Assembly (NCBI GenBank): GCA_008729055.1
Contig: SDUX01000001.1
Coordinates: forward strand, 3,813,631-3,877,630
DNA length: 64,000 bases
Reading direction: 5' to 3'
From: Pyropia haitanensis
Taxonomy: Eukaryota > Rhodophyta > Bangiophyceae > Bangiales > Bangiaceae
A program made the position numbers and the translations under genes. The notes beneath the pieces were generated by a model. The model had not been told where the DNA came from. It saw nothing but the letters and a program-made list of their open reading frames with translations, and ran no database searches. Below, piece by piece: positions 44,807 through 55,400 of the stretch. Each line of letters starts with the position of its first letter. Position 1 is the stretch's first letter.

Positions 44807-46133
44807 ATGGCCGCCGCCGTCATGGCGACCTCTTCGGGGCGCCCCCAGTTCCAGCCGACGGTGGACGCCGCCCGGTGGGTCGTCATCTATCCCGCCTATC
44901 TCAATGTCAACTATTCTTTTGCGCAGGTACGGGCTGCTGGCGGGAGGCAGCGGCGGCGGGCGGCGGGGCTGGGCGGTTAGCGGCCGCGTGGGTTTGGGGG
45001 GAGGGGGGGTGGCGAGGCGGTGGTGTTCTGCCGCCAGGGGCTGGTTCGGGGGGTGTATTCGTACAGAGAGGGTAGCGGTGCTTCTGCTTACTTTTCCTGC
45101 TGTGTGCTGGACTTTGGCTGTGGTCCGTCACGGGGGCGGGGGGGGGTGGCGGCACGGCCGATGGGGCGGCAGTGTGCCGCGGGCGTTGCAGGCGGCCCGG
45201 CCTAGCCGCAACGGGCATCTGGCTTTCATTGCCTGCGGCTTCCGCATTCCTTAGAGTGCTATGGTAGTCCGTCTACTCACTGCCCCTCTCCTCCCCGGCT
45301 CTTCCCTGCCCCGCTCTGCGTCTCGTCCTGTTTCCCTCCCTCCTCCCACACGACGACGGTACAGGGCCGCAAAATTCCCAAGGCCGCCGCTGTAGCGAAC
45401 CCGACCATCACCGACGTCTTTGAGGCGGCGCGCGGCCTGGGCGTCTCCCTGGGGGTTGAGGACAAGTGCTACCCGCGGGACTTTTTCAACCGCGGCCGCA
45501 TCCGGGTGCAGCTGTGGAACACACGGGTGTCGCCAAAGGTGCCCGTCCACCCTCACCTGCGCAGCCGTACGTTTGGGGAGGCGGGGGGCGGGGGGTGGGG
45601 GGTGCGGGGGGGGCGGGGGGGGCGGGCCACGATGGCCTTGGCTGGTGGGCGTGGGGCGTGGTCGTGACGGCGCGTGTGCGGGCCGTGTGGGGCTGTTGCG
45701 GAAGGGGCGCCCGAGCATCGAGTCATGCTGCTTGCGGCCGGTTGCTCCGCTTGGGGGCGGTGTGGGTGTGCTCGGCGCGTGCGTCGGCGGCACAGGTATG
45801 GACGGTGGGGTGGGTGGGTGTGCTGAAGCTTCCCATGTGTTTCCCCTTTGGCCACGCTGAGCTGCTGCTCTGTTGCTGCGTGCCTGTCCGTGTTTTTTCC
45901 TGTCCCTTGGTCTTTGCGTACGCGCCTCTTCCCCCACAGGCCGGGAGCTGTACGTCGCGGTCGCCGCCGCGATCCCGGCCGTACGGGAGGCGCGGGCCTC
46001 GGCGGCGGCCGCCAAGGCCGCCAAGGCCCCCGCTGCGGCCGACGGCGGTGCAGGGGGGCCGTCGGCAGGGGGGGGGGGCAAGGGCGCGCGCAACAACAAA
46101 AAGGCGGGGAAGAAGGGCAAGGGCAAGCGCTGA
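44807..46133 (+). CDS. SRP19: Signal recognition particle subunit SRP19, 171 aa, three exons
   Basis: Exons are 44807-44926, 45365-45566 and 45940-46133; donors GTACGG and GTACGT, acceptors ACGGTACAG and CCCCCACAG. The joined protein has WVVIYPAYLNVNYSFAQ-GRKIPKAAAVANPT, then RGLGVSLGVEDKCYPRDFF, the RGRIRVQLW core and LRSR-RELYVAVAAAIP, in SRP19 order. The tail is Lys/Gly-rich (KKAGKKGKGKR), as usual. SRP19 binds the tips of SRP RNA helices 6 and 8 and promotes SRP54 assembly. Length is near the family norm (about 145) plus an Ala/Gly insert before the tail. A second in-frame ATG lies five codons downstream. Confidence 0.95.
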
Positions 46134-47107
46134 CGCGCTGCCTACAGCCACGACGGCCGGCGCGGGCTGCCGCGGCGGCCACGGACGGTGGTTTTGGGCG
46201 GGAGAGTGCTGGTCTTTGGCGGGTGGCTGTCAGTAGGAAGCGTGGACGAGCCCGCCATGGCGTTTCCATTCATGTCGTCACCTTCACCGCCAACGTACGG
46301 GCGGCGCGGCCGCCTGGGGCGGCCGGCGCCGCCGCTACTGAGGGGGGGGCGGTGCGGCTACTGGTGGAGGGGCGGCGCAGCTGCTCTTGGGGAGGGAGCT
46401 CGGCTGTTGGGGAGTGGCGGCGGGGCGGTCCGTAGTGGGGCCGGCCCAGCTGGCGACGGGAGCGTGGCGGCTGGTAGGAGACTGCAGGCGGGAAGGTGGC
46501 GTGCACGGCGGGCGTCAGAGGCTCGTGACGACTCTTGACGCTGGCGTTCTTGTTGCAGACCAATCGACTACCCCGCCCACCACACACAAACGGGACCCCC
46601 CGCCAGCGCCCGCGCCCCCCCCGCCACCACCGCACCCCGCCCCCAGCGTGCGCACCCCCTGCACCCAACAGCCGTCCCACCGCACCCATCAGCCGCCCGC
46701 AGCCGCCAGCGGCCGCCCAACCCTCCGTCCCACCGTCGCTCATCGCCAGCGCCCAACCCCCCCGGGTCGCAGCCGCCCCGCGCCGGCCCCGCCAGCGCCC
46801 GCCGGCCACGCCCTCTGCCGGCGCGCCTCCCGCGGCGCAGCGGCTGGCTAGCGCGAGCTGACGGCTGGCGGCGGCGACGCTGCTGCTGGGGCCGGGGTGG
46901 TGGCGGCTAACGGGGCCGGGGCCCTTCTACTTGCGGGGGTGGCTGCTGGGAGGGGCGCGGGCCGACTGCGGCCGGGGGTGGCTGCCGGCGAGGAGGCCGC
47001 GCGGCTGCTGGTGGGGGCGACGCAGCGTCTGCTGGGGGGGGGGGCGGCCGCTGGCAGATGGTAGCGGACGCTGGGGGGAGCGGACAAAAAAAATAGCACG
47101 ACGGCAT
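46134..47107. other. Intergenic, G-rich then C-rich
   Basis: A G-rich part (46160-46530) is followed by a C-rich part (46560-46850), then G-rich again; frames in it are low-complexity shadows. No gene recognised. Confidence 0.5.
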
Positions 47108-47486
47108 CTACTCCTCGCATTCCTCCTCCCCCTCCCCTAGCGCCATGTCGACCATCTCATCCAACGCCTCCACATCATCCTCCGCAGCGCACCACTGCTC
47201 AACAGCGCCAGAGCGCTCATTCTCAGACACGCCCTCAAAATCGTCCCCCAAGCGGCTGTTTGCCATCAAAGCTATCACCTCGAACACGTCAGTGTGGACA
47301 TTATCCGCCACAGGTACGACCCCGTGCAGCTGCCGGCGCACCTCAGAGGCTACCTCGTCTGGCAAGACCTCCGCAGTGAGCCAGCAGTCAGCCAGACCGC
47401 AGTGACCTTCTCCCACTCCTCAGCGGTGATGTAGGCGGCGTCCTTCAAGTGCGCCTGCTCTCCCTGATTGAGACCCCCGGGTGGTA
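47108..47486 (-). pseudogene. Broken ORF with acidic C-terminus
   Basis: The minus frame ending at 47108 encodes DEVASEVRRQLHGVVPVADN, HTDVFEVIALMANSRLGDDF and an acidic end (MVDMALGEGEEECEE), a balanced composition unlike nearby shadow frames. Upstream the coherent frame shifts by one near 47375-47400 and continues as LNQGEQAHLKDAAYITAEEW up to 47470, just short of the TIR element at 47487. No ATG is in place. I read it as the decayed 3' end of a gene, possibly from a transposon; no family is recognised. Confidence 0.4.
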
Positions 47487-48759
47487 TCCGTCTGACACCA
47501 GTTTTTCACAACTCGGGTACGAGAGAAGGATGCGAGGACGTTTTCTTCTCGAAAAAAATATGAGCGGACTCCGTAGCTCCTCACGAGGCCGGGCGTCTTG
47601 TCCGTTTCTTAAGGTAATGAGCGATTCTTTTTTGAAAAAGGTACCCTCCTTTGGGGGGTGACACTAGTTTTTCACAACTCGAGATCTGTACCAGGACAGG
47701 CCCCAGAGCGCGATGTTGCAAAGAAACCCCGGAAAAACTTGAATGTATTTATAAGCCTGGGCTCGTGTTCCCCAGTCATCGACCAATGAGCACGCAGAGA
47801 TCGTGCCTCGAACAAGTCGGACCCGGGTAGTCTCTTGACAGATCTCAGCGCACGGTGGGCGGACCGTCCCATCACCACCGGGCGGTCATCCATGCCACCG
47901 CTGCTCCATCGGGGGGTCCGCAGCACGCGTCGGCTCGCAGCGGGGGATGTGGGGGGATCACCCAGATGAACGTGAGGGGCCGGGGGGGGGGCGTCCGAGC
48001 GGGTGGGGGGGGGCGTCAGAGCGGGCGGCGGGGGGGGGGTCCGAGCCGGCAGGACCGCTGCCAGGGGGTGGGGGATGGGGCGCCCCGACCAGACAGGGCC
48101 GCTGCCGGTGGAGAAGGAGATGTGGAGCCCTCACCAGGTATGTCCACAGTCAGGGGGGGGAGGGGATACGGTCCGCAGGCCGCAAAGGGGGAGGAAAGTG
48201 GGGTAAGCTGGGGCAAGCGGGCTTCTTGTGGCGGGACAGCCGCCCATCCTCGGAACCGCACATGCGCTTCTGCAGCGGTCAACGGCTGGCGAATGGGTTT
48301 AGGAGGCGTCTGTGTCCCGGTGGTGTGCTAGAAGAGGGTATAGTGTCTACAGGAGGGGAAGAAGCCTCGTAGCCTCTCGAGCGCCAGCTGTACGCCGCGC
48401 CGAGGAGCGCTGGGCTCGCCCATAACTCAGCCAGAAGCAGCGTCAGGCGAGGTATTTGAATTCTAATTCCCTTCGGGGAGCCGCACCTTTTTCTCCGCGG
48501 CGCGGCGCCGCGCGCCCAAAAGCCCGCCTTTTTGGGGTCTCTTTACACCGCTGGAGAGCCCTTGAGTTGGCGCGTCCAGCCGTGTGACTCACCGTTTGCC
48601 TACGCCTCGGCTTGTATTTTTGGCACGAGTCGATAGACGGCTGGGGCACGATCTTGCTTTGCATTTTTGTCAGTTTTTCTATGTAAACACTGTGGGAATC
48701 CCACAGATGGGAAGTTGTGAAAAACTGGTGCCACTTGTGAAAAACTGGTGTCAGACGGA
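47487..48759. mobile_element. 1.27-kb non-autonomous DNA transposon with 27-bp TIRs and TA duplication
   Basis: Left end TCCGTCTGACACCAGTTTTT (47487-47513) matches the reverse complement of 48733-48759 at 26 of 27 positions, and both ends are flanked by TA (47485-47486 and 48760-48761). Subterminal copies of the TTTTTCACAACT motif lie at 47660-47679 and, inverted, at 48713-48732. No transposase frame is visible inside. TA duplication is characteristic of the Tc1/mariner superfamily, but the family assignment is inference. Confidence 0.8.
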
Positions 48760-49724
48760 TATTGGCCGGCGCCGGCGTCAGCGACCGTGATGAGCCGATC
48801 TTTGTGGCGCGTCCACGGTCAGTCCTGCGCAACGCATAAAATTATGGAGCAACTCGATGGAAAACAGAAATCGCCCTCGGGCGAGGAAGCTTGATTATGT
48901 AACCCTGTCATAAATAATCGAGCCGCGTATAACCGAATAAACACTGTTCCACTTCCAAATCGGAAGCGGAACAGTACTTCGCTTCATACTGTGCGCTCTG
49001 AACAGACCAAATAGAGTATTTACTGATGCGAACCACCCCCGCGCGTGCGCCGAGATATTTTATTGCCCAATGAAAGCCGTTGAGCCCCCAGGCGAGCGTG
49101 GTGAGCCGTGGATGCCTGTATCTGGTTCGAATCTCGTCGCGGACGCGGGCACGTCAGCACGCGTGCTGCCCGGGGAGATGTGGTCCCGAGCGCCCGCCAC
49201 CTGTGTGGCGCGCATGATGCACGTGGCGACCGCGTGGCGGCTGAGCGGACGGGCAAGCCCGGCTATGTCTTTTCTTGCTGGTCAAGGAGCCACTTTCTGC
49301 TCGCCCGACCGTCTGGTGTAGCTTGTGGAAGGGGCCACGCCCCGGCTTCTCGGCCTGGTCCCCCAGCTGTCTGTTCGTCGCGCCACCGCGCGCGCGCAGA
49401 GGCCAGTGCTCTGGTGGTGGGGCCTCCAGCTGGTGCTGTGGGTGAGAGCGCCGCATGCACAGCGGGAGCGGTCATTCCGGCGGCCTGTCCCTTCTCATCA
49501 GCTGGGTGCCCTTCCGCTAGTAGCGCCACTCACAAGCCCTCAAAAGGCGCGCCCTGCCGCTCGCGCCCCACCGCGGCCGCGCCACAGTCCCCAGCATCTT
49601 GATCAGCGACATCCCACCTCCTCGCCGCTTGCTCCACTGTGTGCGCCGCCCCTTCCCGAGCACCACATCGGCCCGGAGCACCCCCACCCGCCGCGCGGGG
49701 ACGCACACACCCCCCACCTCCGCG
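48760..49724. other. Intergenic, AT-rich first half
   Basis: 48830-49030 is among the most AT-rich parts of the window and contains AATAAA (48936-48941) and a hairpin listed separately. The second half is GC-rich and leads to the DRM/ARP-like start codon. No gene or tRNA is seen. Confidence 0.5.
48943..48975. repeat. 14-bp-stem hairpin
   Basis: ACTGTTCCACTTCC and GGAAGCGGAACAGT pair at 13 of 14 positions around the loop AAATC. It follows an AATAAA by one base. It may be a relic of a small element or a 3'-end structure. Confidence 0.6.
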
Positions 49725-50192
49725 ATGGATGACTTTGGGAGCGAGCCCCCCTCGTTTAGCACCTTCCTCGACCGCTACCGCCGCGCGCGCGAGGCGGCCG
49801 CCGCGACGCTGTCGTCGGCGGCGCCGCCCAACACGAGTCCCAGCTCGGCGCCCAGCACCCCCCGGCGGGTGCCCGCCGCGTCGTCGCTAGCGCCCCCGTC
49901 GTCGCTGTCGCTGTCGGGCTCGCCGGCGTCACCGACGCCGCACATGCCCGCGTCGCCCGGCTCGCCGTCGGCCGCCGCCGGGTCCCCGCCGGTCACGCCG
50001 ACCGTGTCGCCGCGGCGGGTGGCTGTGGACAAGAATGTGTGGGGGCCGGTCTTCCACCCGCTCGGCCGGAGCGTGCAGACGGCCAAGCGGTATGACGGGG
50101 TGGACAAGCCGCCGGGGTCGGGGGAGAGCACGTCGGAGCTGCACGATCAGCAGAAGCTGTTCCCGCTCTATCCGCAGAAGGACGATGAGTAG
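49725..50192 (+). CDS. Dormancy/auxin-associated (DRM/ARP)-like protein, 155 aa
   Basis: The start at 49725 has G at -3 and +4 (GCGATGG). After MDDFGSEPPSFSTFLDRYRR comes a long Ser/Pro/Ala region with S-P and T-P sites (about 30-100). Then NVWGPVFHPLGRSV (about 103-116) and YDGVDKPPG follow, which resemble the NVW-x-V-F-(N/H)-P ... DKP signature at the C-terminus of plant dormancy/auxin-associated proteins, also preceded by a SP/TP-rich stretch. These are small proteins of unknown biochemical role, induced in dormant or stressed tissue. The usual N-terminal KLWDD motif is absent, so assignment is tentative. Intronless; the C-terminus is charged. Confidence 0.5.
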   Translation: MDDFGSEPPSFSTFLDRYRRAREAAAATLSSAAPPNTSPSSAPSTPRRVPAASSLAPPSSLSLSGSPASPTPHMPASPGSPSAAAGSPPVTPTVSPRRVAVDKNVWGPVFHPLGRSVQTAKRYDGVDKPPGSGESTSELHDQQKLFPLYPQKDDE

Positions 50193-51654
50193 GGTGAGGG
50201 TTGGGGCCGTGTGTGGGATGGTTGAGGGGTCGTTGCTCGGTGCGCTGTGCGTGTTCTACTCGAGTATGACGCGGGGGTCCGCTCACCTGACCGCGTGTAC
50301 GTATGGCTGCGATGTTGAATGGTGACGTGGCGCCGAGCGATGGATCGTGAGATTGTGCTGCGTGGTGGGACGGAACTGGCTGCGGGAGCTCGACCTCATG
50401 TTGTCTCGTGTGGTGGCCTCCTTTTGTGGTGGTTTGTTGTGGCGGCTGATGAGGTCGGCGGTGAGTGGTGGTGATGCTTGCGCGATGCATTGACACTGGA
50501 TGTAAAGGCAAACGGTAGTATGAGTCGGCCGAGTGGCCAGGATGAAAGCACAGACCTGAGGGGCCTCCTCACCAGTGTATGGTCGTTGGCAGCGCGGTGG
50601 TGACGACCGTGGCGTCGGTGCTAGTCCAGAGCTGGCGGCTCGCGGTTCGCGGCGATGCGTACGGAACCGGCGGTCCGTCGTTGCCGAGGAGGCAGCCAGC
50701 TAGGCCGCAGTCTCGGCTATATAGCTGACTCGCGGGGCGAAAGAAGGGACGATAAACACACTCCCCGTCATGGGGGGCGGCACTGTCCGCAGTGCAGCCT
50801 CGCGGCTTGCAGGCAAACCTGTCGGTGACCAGGCGGCGGGACCCTCTGTGACAGCGATGGCGGCGTTCGACGGTGGCGGTGGTACGGTGGCGGTGGCGGT
50901 AGCGGTGGCGGTAGCAGTGGAAACAGGTGATGGCACTGGTGGCGGTGACGGTGAGCGGACGCACAGCGTCTCGCCGACATCCTCTGCAAACCATAAATGG
51001 GGGACGGGGGAGGGGGGGCACGCGGCTCGCACCGACGTGTTTCTTGGGATGGCCGGCGCGAGCGTCAGCACCGGTGAGAGGGCGGAAGCGAGAATTAACA
51101 CCGCCGGACGACCAACGTCGCAACCAACACGCGCGGTGCGCCAACAGATGGGTCGGGGTCGTCAACGGTACGATCGCACGTGCCTGCGCGAAAATACTCT
51201 TCCCCTTGCCCCACCCCCACCTCCCCATAAAACGGCGGAGGACGACTCAACGGACTCATGCGGACGCTTCCCCCCTGACGCCACGACCGACTCAAACAGC
51301 AGCGCATCGCTTCATATTTTATAGAGAAAAGAAAAGCACACAGGGCAGAGGCGTCAGCCCTTGACGTTCGTGGCAGGTATACAAACAGGACTGCGCACAA
51401 CATAGGGCACAGCGTGTGAAATAAACGGGATATCCCCGCCGCCCAATGAAGGGCGAGGCACCCAGGTCGGGGGTCGTCGTACAACACCGCCATACCTAGG
51501 CGCGCAGCACCACGCCTGCGCGCCGCGTCCCCTGTGGCAGCGGGCTCCTCCATGACGAGCGCGCCAGCGTGCCACGCACCCCTCCATCCTCACCGAGCCG
51601 CACTGCACGCCAACCCCGCCAGCCACCGCCATAGAGCGGCAGGCCGCCCCCTGA
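50193..51654. other. Convergent spacer with a GGCGGT microsatellite
   Basis: Between the 3' ends of the DRM/ARP-like gene and CHMP5. A GGTGGC/GGTAGC repeat lies at about 50870-50925. Frames of up to 219 codons overlap each other on both strands and lack domains. Confidence 0.5.
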
Positions 51655-52404
51655 TCAACGCTGCGGTGCGGCGTAGGGCGACTCGGACGCCGACGACGCG
51701 GCGTACGAGGCCGCGTACGACGGCACCCCCGGCGAGCTGGCCGCCACACCCCCCGCGTACGACGGCACCGCCACCGGCGGCGCAGCCGGCACGTACGACG
51801 CGGTGCCGCCCGCCAGCTCCGCTTCCAAGCCGTCCATCTCGGCCTCGAGCTCCGTCTCGTCCACGACGGCGGTGCCAATGTCGTACGACAGCGTCTCGTT
51901 GACATCCTCCACGTCCGCGAGCGTGTCGGCCATGTCATCCATCACGTCCTGCGCCTTGTCAATGTCCACCGCCGCGTGGAGCGACTTGAGCTCCGCCTGC
52001 CCCGCCTGCATAATCGCGACCGTGTCGCGAGCCGACTCCATCCCCTCCTTGGCCGCCACCACCTGCTGCATGTTGAACGCGCGGTTGGAGGCGTGGCCCA
52101 GCTGCGCCTGCAGCATGTTGCGCTCCCGCATCTTGTGCAGCACTCGCTTCTTGTAGAGCGCCTGCGACGAGGCGGGCGCGCCCGACGCGGTGCAGCGGCG
52201 GAGCTCCGCCTTGGCGGCTTCGAGCTCGGTCGTGACCCGCGCCAGCGACGCGCTCGTCTTGGCCTCTTGCTTCTCCATCCGGACGGTGGCGTCGTGGAGG
52301 GTGGCGCCAAAGGGGGCCCCCGCGGCGGGCGCGGGGGGGGCCGACCGAAAGCCCGTGGGGGGGGCCACGCCGGGGGGGGCGACCTTGGGGGTGCGCCGAA
52401 ACAT
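51655..52404 (-). CDS. ESCRT-III-related protein CHMP5/VPS60, 249 aa
   Basis: The start context is perfect (GCCACCATG). Residues about 36-150 form the basic helical hairpin of the Snf7 fold (RMEKQEAKTSASLARVTTEL, LYKKRVLHKMRERNMLQAQL, NRAFNMQQ). An acidic half follows: VDIDKAQDVMDDMADTLADV, NETLSYDIG, and DETELEAEMDGLEAELAGG (182-200), the signature of CHMP5/Vps60 within the family. It acts with LIP5/Vta1 in regulating Vps4 during endosomal sorting. The last ~48 residues are an unusual Ser/Tyr/Ala/Pro tail with repeated PSYA, replacing the usual C-terminus. Intronless. Confidence 0.9.
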   Translation of the reverse strand: MFRRTPKVAPPGVAPPTGFRSAPPAPAAGAPFGATLHDATVRMEKQEAKTSASLARVTTELEAAKAELRRCTASGAPASSQALYKKRVLHKMRERNMLQAQLGHASNRAFNMQQVVAAKEGMESARDTVAIMQAGQAELKSLHAAVDIDKAQDVMDDMADTLADVEDVNETLSYDIGTAVVDETELEAEMDGLEAELAGGTASYVPAAPPVAVPSYAGGVAASSPGVPSYAASYAASSASESPYAAPQR

Positions 52405-55400
52405 GGTGGCCGCCCGCGTCGGCGCGCCGGCAGGAGGGTTGGCGCCGCGGCGGCCGCGACGGAGCAACCGGGAGGAGTGCGGTGCGAGCGGCGCCCGCGG
52501 CGACAGCAAGAGGGACGCGGCAGCGACAGGGAAGACGCAAGCAGAGGAAACGGGCGTCCACCGCACCTGCAGCGAAGGATAACAAAAAGGACGGGAGGGA
52601 GGGAGGGGAGCGCCGAGAAGGCAAACGTGGGGGGGTGCCCAAGAATGCGGAGTGGCGAGGAAGTGGAAGGTGGAGTGACGACAACAAGAGACGAGTCCCC
52701 ACCGCCAGCCCGTAGCAGAGAAAAGCACGTCTGTGAAGAGCGCACCGCACCACCCAAGCTTGCGCGTGCCGCCACGCAGAGTCGCGTGGCGCACGGACAG
52801 GCACACCCCGCCCGTGTCTGTGCAGAGGCGGCCCCTACGCTCACAAGGAAAAAAGAGACAGGCCACGCCCACACGCCGTCGCCACAGGGCTTTCAGTTTC
52901 GGGTGCGGGCCAAGCGCACGGCAGTGGCCCAGGCGCGCGGCTGAGGAAATGGTGGTGAGTCGTAGCACAGCCATGCACCGTGACGAGGCCACGATTGTGG
53001 CCTCTACAGCATCGCTGTACAGTGACTTCCTATCCACTTGTCTATTGGAATTGATTTTTGCACAATTGAACTGAACCGATTGGGACTTGGGAGGCCTTGG
53101 AGCCACTTTGCGGCGGCAACAGCGGCGGCGGCTGCTGTGTCACGTTGGGTGGGACACGTCGCCGATCGGGGCGACCAGAGTCGTCGCCCGCCGTTGCTGG
53201 CCAACCCTCCCCTCCCGGCCTGCGCGGGGGAATCTACCATGGCCGTCATGGCCGTCTTTCCCGCTCTTTTTGCAGCCCGAGACGGTCTATTGTTTGTGGC
53301 TCTGGCTGCGGCAGCGGACAGCTGGTGCGGAAGGCGCTGGCGGCGGCCGTGGCGACAGCGGCGGTGGCCATGGCGACCGGCCGGGGCGGTGGCAGCCGCG
53401 GCGGTGGCGGCGACGTCGGCGGGGTTGCCAACAGAGGCGGTGGCGGCGACGACCGCAGGGGCAACGACTTGACTGGCCAGCTGGGGCACCCATAGGCCGT
53501 TGTTAGGCAGGTAGGTGCGGCGGGGTGCGCGTTTCGGTAAGTGACCGGGGTGCCCAGGAAGCTGCCGGGACGGCTGGTAGCCAAGACGGCCGGATGCCGC
53601 GACGCGGCCTCAGCCTTTGCAGTCGGGCGGTGCGTTGACAACTATGGGGACTATGTCAATCCCCCGGTTGCCTGGGGAGCGCAGATTGAAGTCGGGTCAT
53701 CCGCGGATGGTATCGGCGGCGCAGTACAACAGACAGGCCGGGAACGGGACGGACCGAGCGTCGCCCCCATTGACACTCCCGATGCTAAGCGTTGGTGACC
53801 GAGCGGCACGGCGCCGCCGGCACGGCGCCGCCGACACGGCGCCGCCGGCCCGTTCCAGTGCCAGCGTTGGCGCCGCAGGGAGGGCGCGGCGCGCCCCGCG
53901 CGTGGGGTCCACAGCGTGACAATGTGGGGCGGCCGCAGGGGCGGGCCGCGCCCGGTCCGGCGCTGCGACATCCTCGATTCTCAGCGACCCACCGGCGTGG
54001 TCGGCCGCGTCAACTCGATCCGGCAGTGACCGCCGGCCACGGGCGTTGTCGCCCCACACAACCAACCCGCCGTGGCGGTGCGGCCGACGCCGCCATAGGC
54101 GCCCCCAACCGCCGCGCCCGGTGGCCCGCCACGGTGTCCCGGGGAGCGGCGCGACGGCGGCAACGCCGCGTTTGGCAGGGCGAACCAGCGGCGGTGGCGG
54201 CCGGCGCCCCCCCCCCCCCCCCGCGCCCCCCCCACCCCCACCCCCACCCCCACCTCCGCGCTCCTCGCCGCCGAGCCCGTGGAACTGGGGGGCGCTGCCT
54301 TGGTACCGGGCCGCCTCGTCGCGCGGCCAAACCCGGTGCGCACCGCCCGCGCTCGGTGGCGGCCGCTAGCCACCAAACGTGCACGCACGGATCCAGCGGG
54401 CGGGCCGCCCTGACCCCGCGGCGGGATGCCCCGTCCCGCGGGCCGACCAACGCCGTCGCGGTCGGCCGTCCCGGGTCAACAGCCGCTACCCGCGGGTGTC
54501 CCCCCCCTAGAGCAGACACCTGAACGGGCTCGCTTTGTCGCGGGAAACGGAGAAGGGGGGGGGGGGGGGGCGGAATCTGCCACTCACCCGCGTGGGCCAA
54601 ACACACGCTCCACCGCACAGGCGCGCCGGCGGTGGGGCTTGCAGCGAGGACGCCGACCTGGGGGGTGTTGCCGTCGGTGCACCTTCCCGGCGGACGCACC
54701 CTCCCCATGCGCCAACAGCCGCCGCATCTCATCAGACACCGCGCTTGCGCCGCAGCCTCCACCCACCCACCGCCCCCCCCCCCCTCACCCGCCGCCGCGC
54801 CATCGTACGTCGCCTCCTCCACCCACGCCTCCACGGTGCGGACGTCACCCGCCGTGCGTTGCATGTTGCTACGCCTCGGCTTGGGGCGGGTATGACTCCG
54901 TTCCAACTTTCTTTGAGTCTCCCCACCTGGTGGCGCGCCGCCGCGGCCTGAGGCGAGCGCGTCCCGCCTCTCTCCCCACCGCCGGTTCCCCGCTTGGTCC
55001 ACCTCCGCCGCCGTCACTGAGCTGCGGGGACGGCTCCCCCTCTTGGAGACCACCCCCATCACGTCTTGCTCTGACTCCCTACAGCCGCCAACGTCAGCAC
55101 CTCGGGCACGTCATACAGGTCAGTATGGGCCGTGGCGTACCCTAGCGATGCTCGCACGCCCATCCCCGCTGCATACCACCCAACCCCCACCGTCTCTCCT
55201 CCCAAGCCCGTACGGGTTGGACGCCAACGCATCCGCATGCACCTCTCAGAGCCCACCTGCTGTGCCTCTATTTTTAGGTTGCCGCGAACGCGGCACGCAC
55301 CGCGGGCGGCGCCTCTTCTCCCCGATCCCCTACCAGTAGAGAGGCGACTGCACCACCCCAACCTCCACGGTTGCGTACGTCAGCAGCACCTGAATGATGG

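Noticed and set aside
49108..49160. tRNA-like GGTTCGAATC box
   Set aside because: The flanking bases do not form a T-arm stem and no acceptor or anticodon arms can be folded.
50770..51324. 184-codon plus-strand frame with AVAVAVAV
   Set aside because: Driven by the GGTGGC microsatellite and lacking any domain; convergent 3' region of two real genes.
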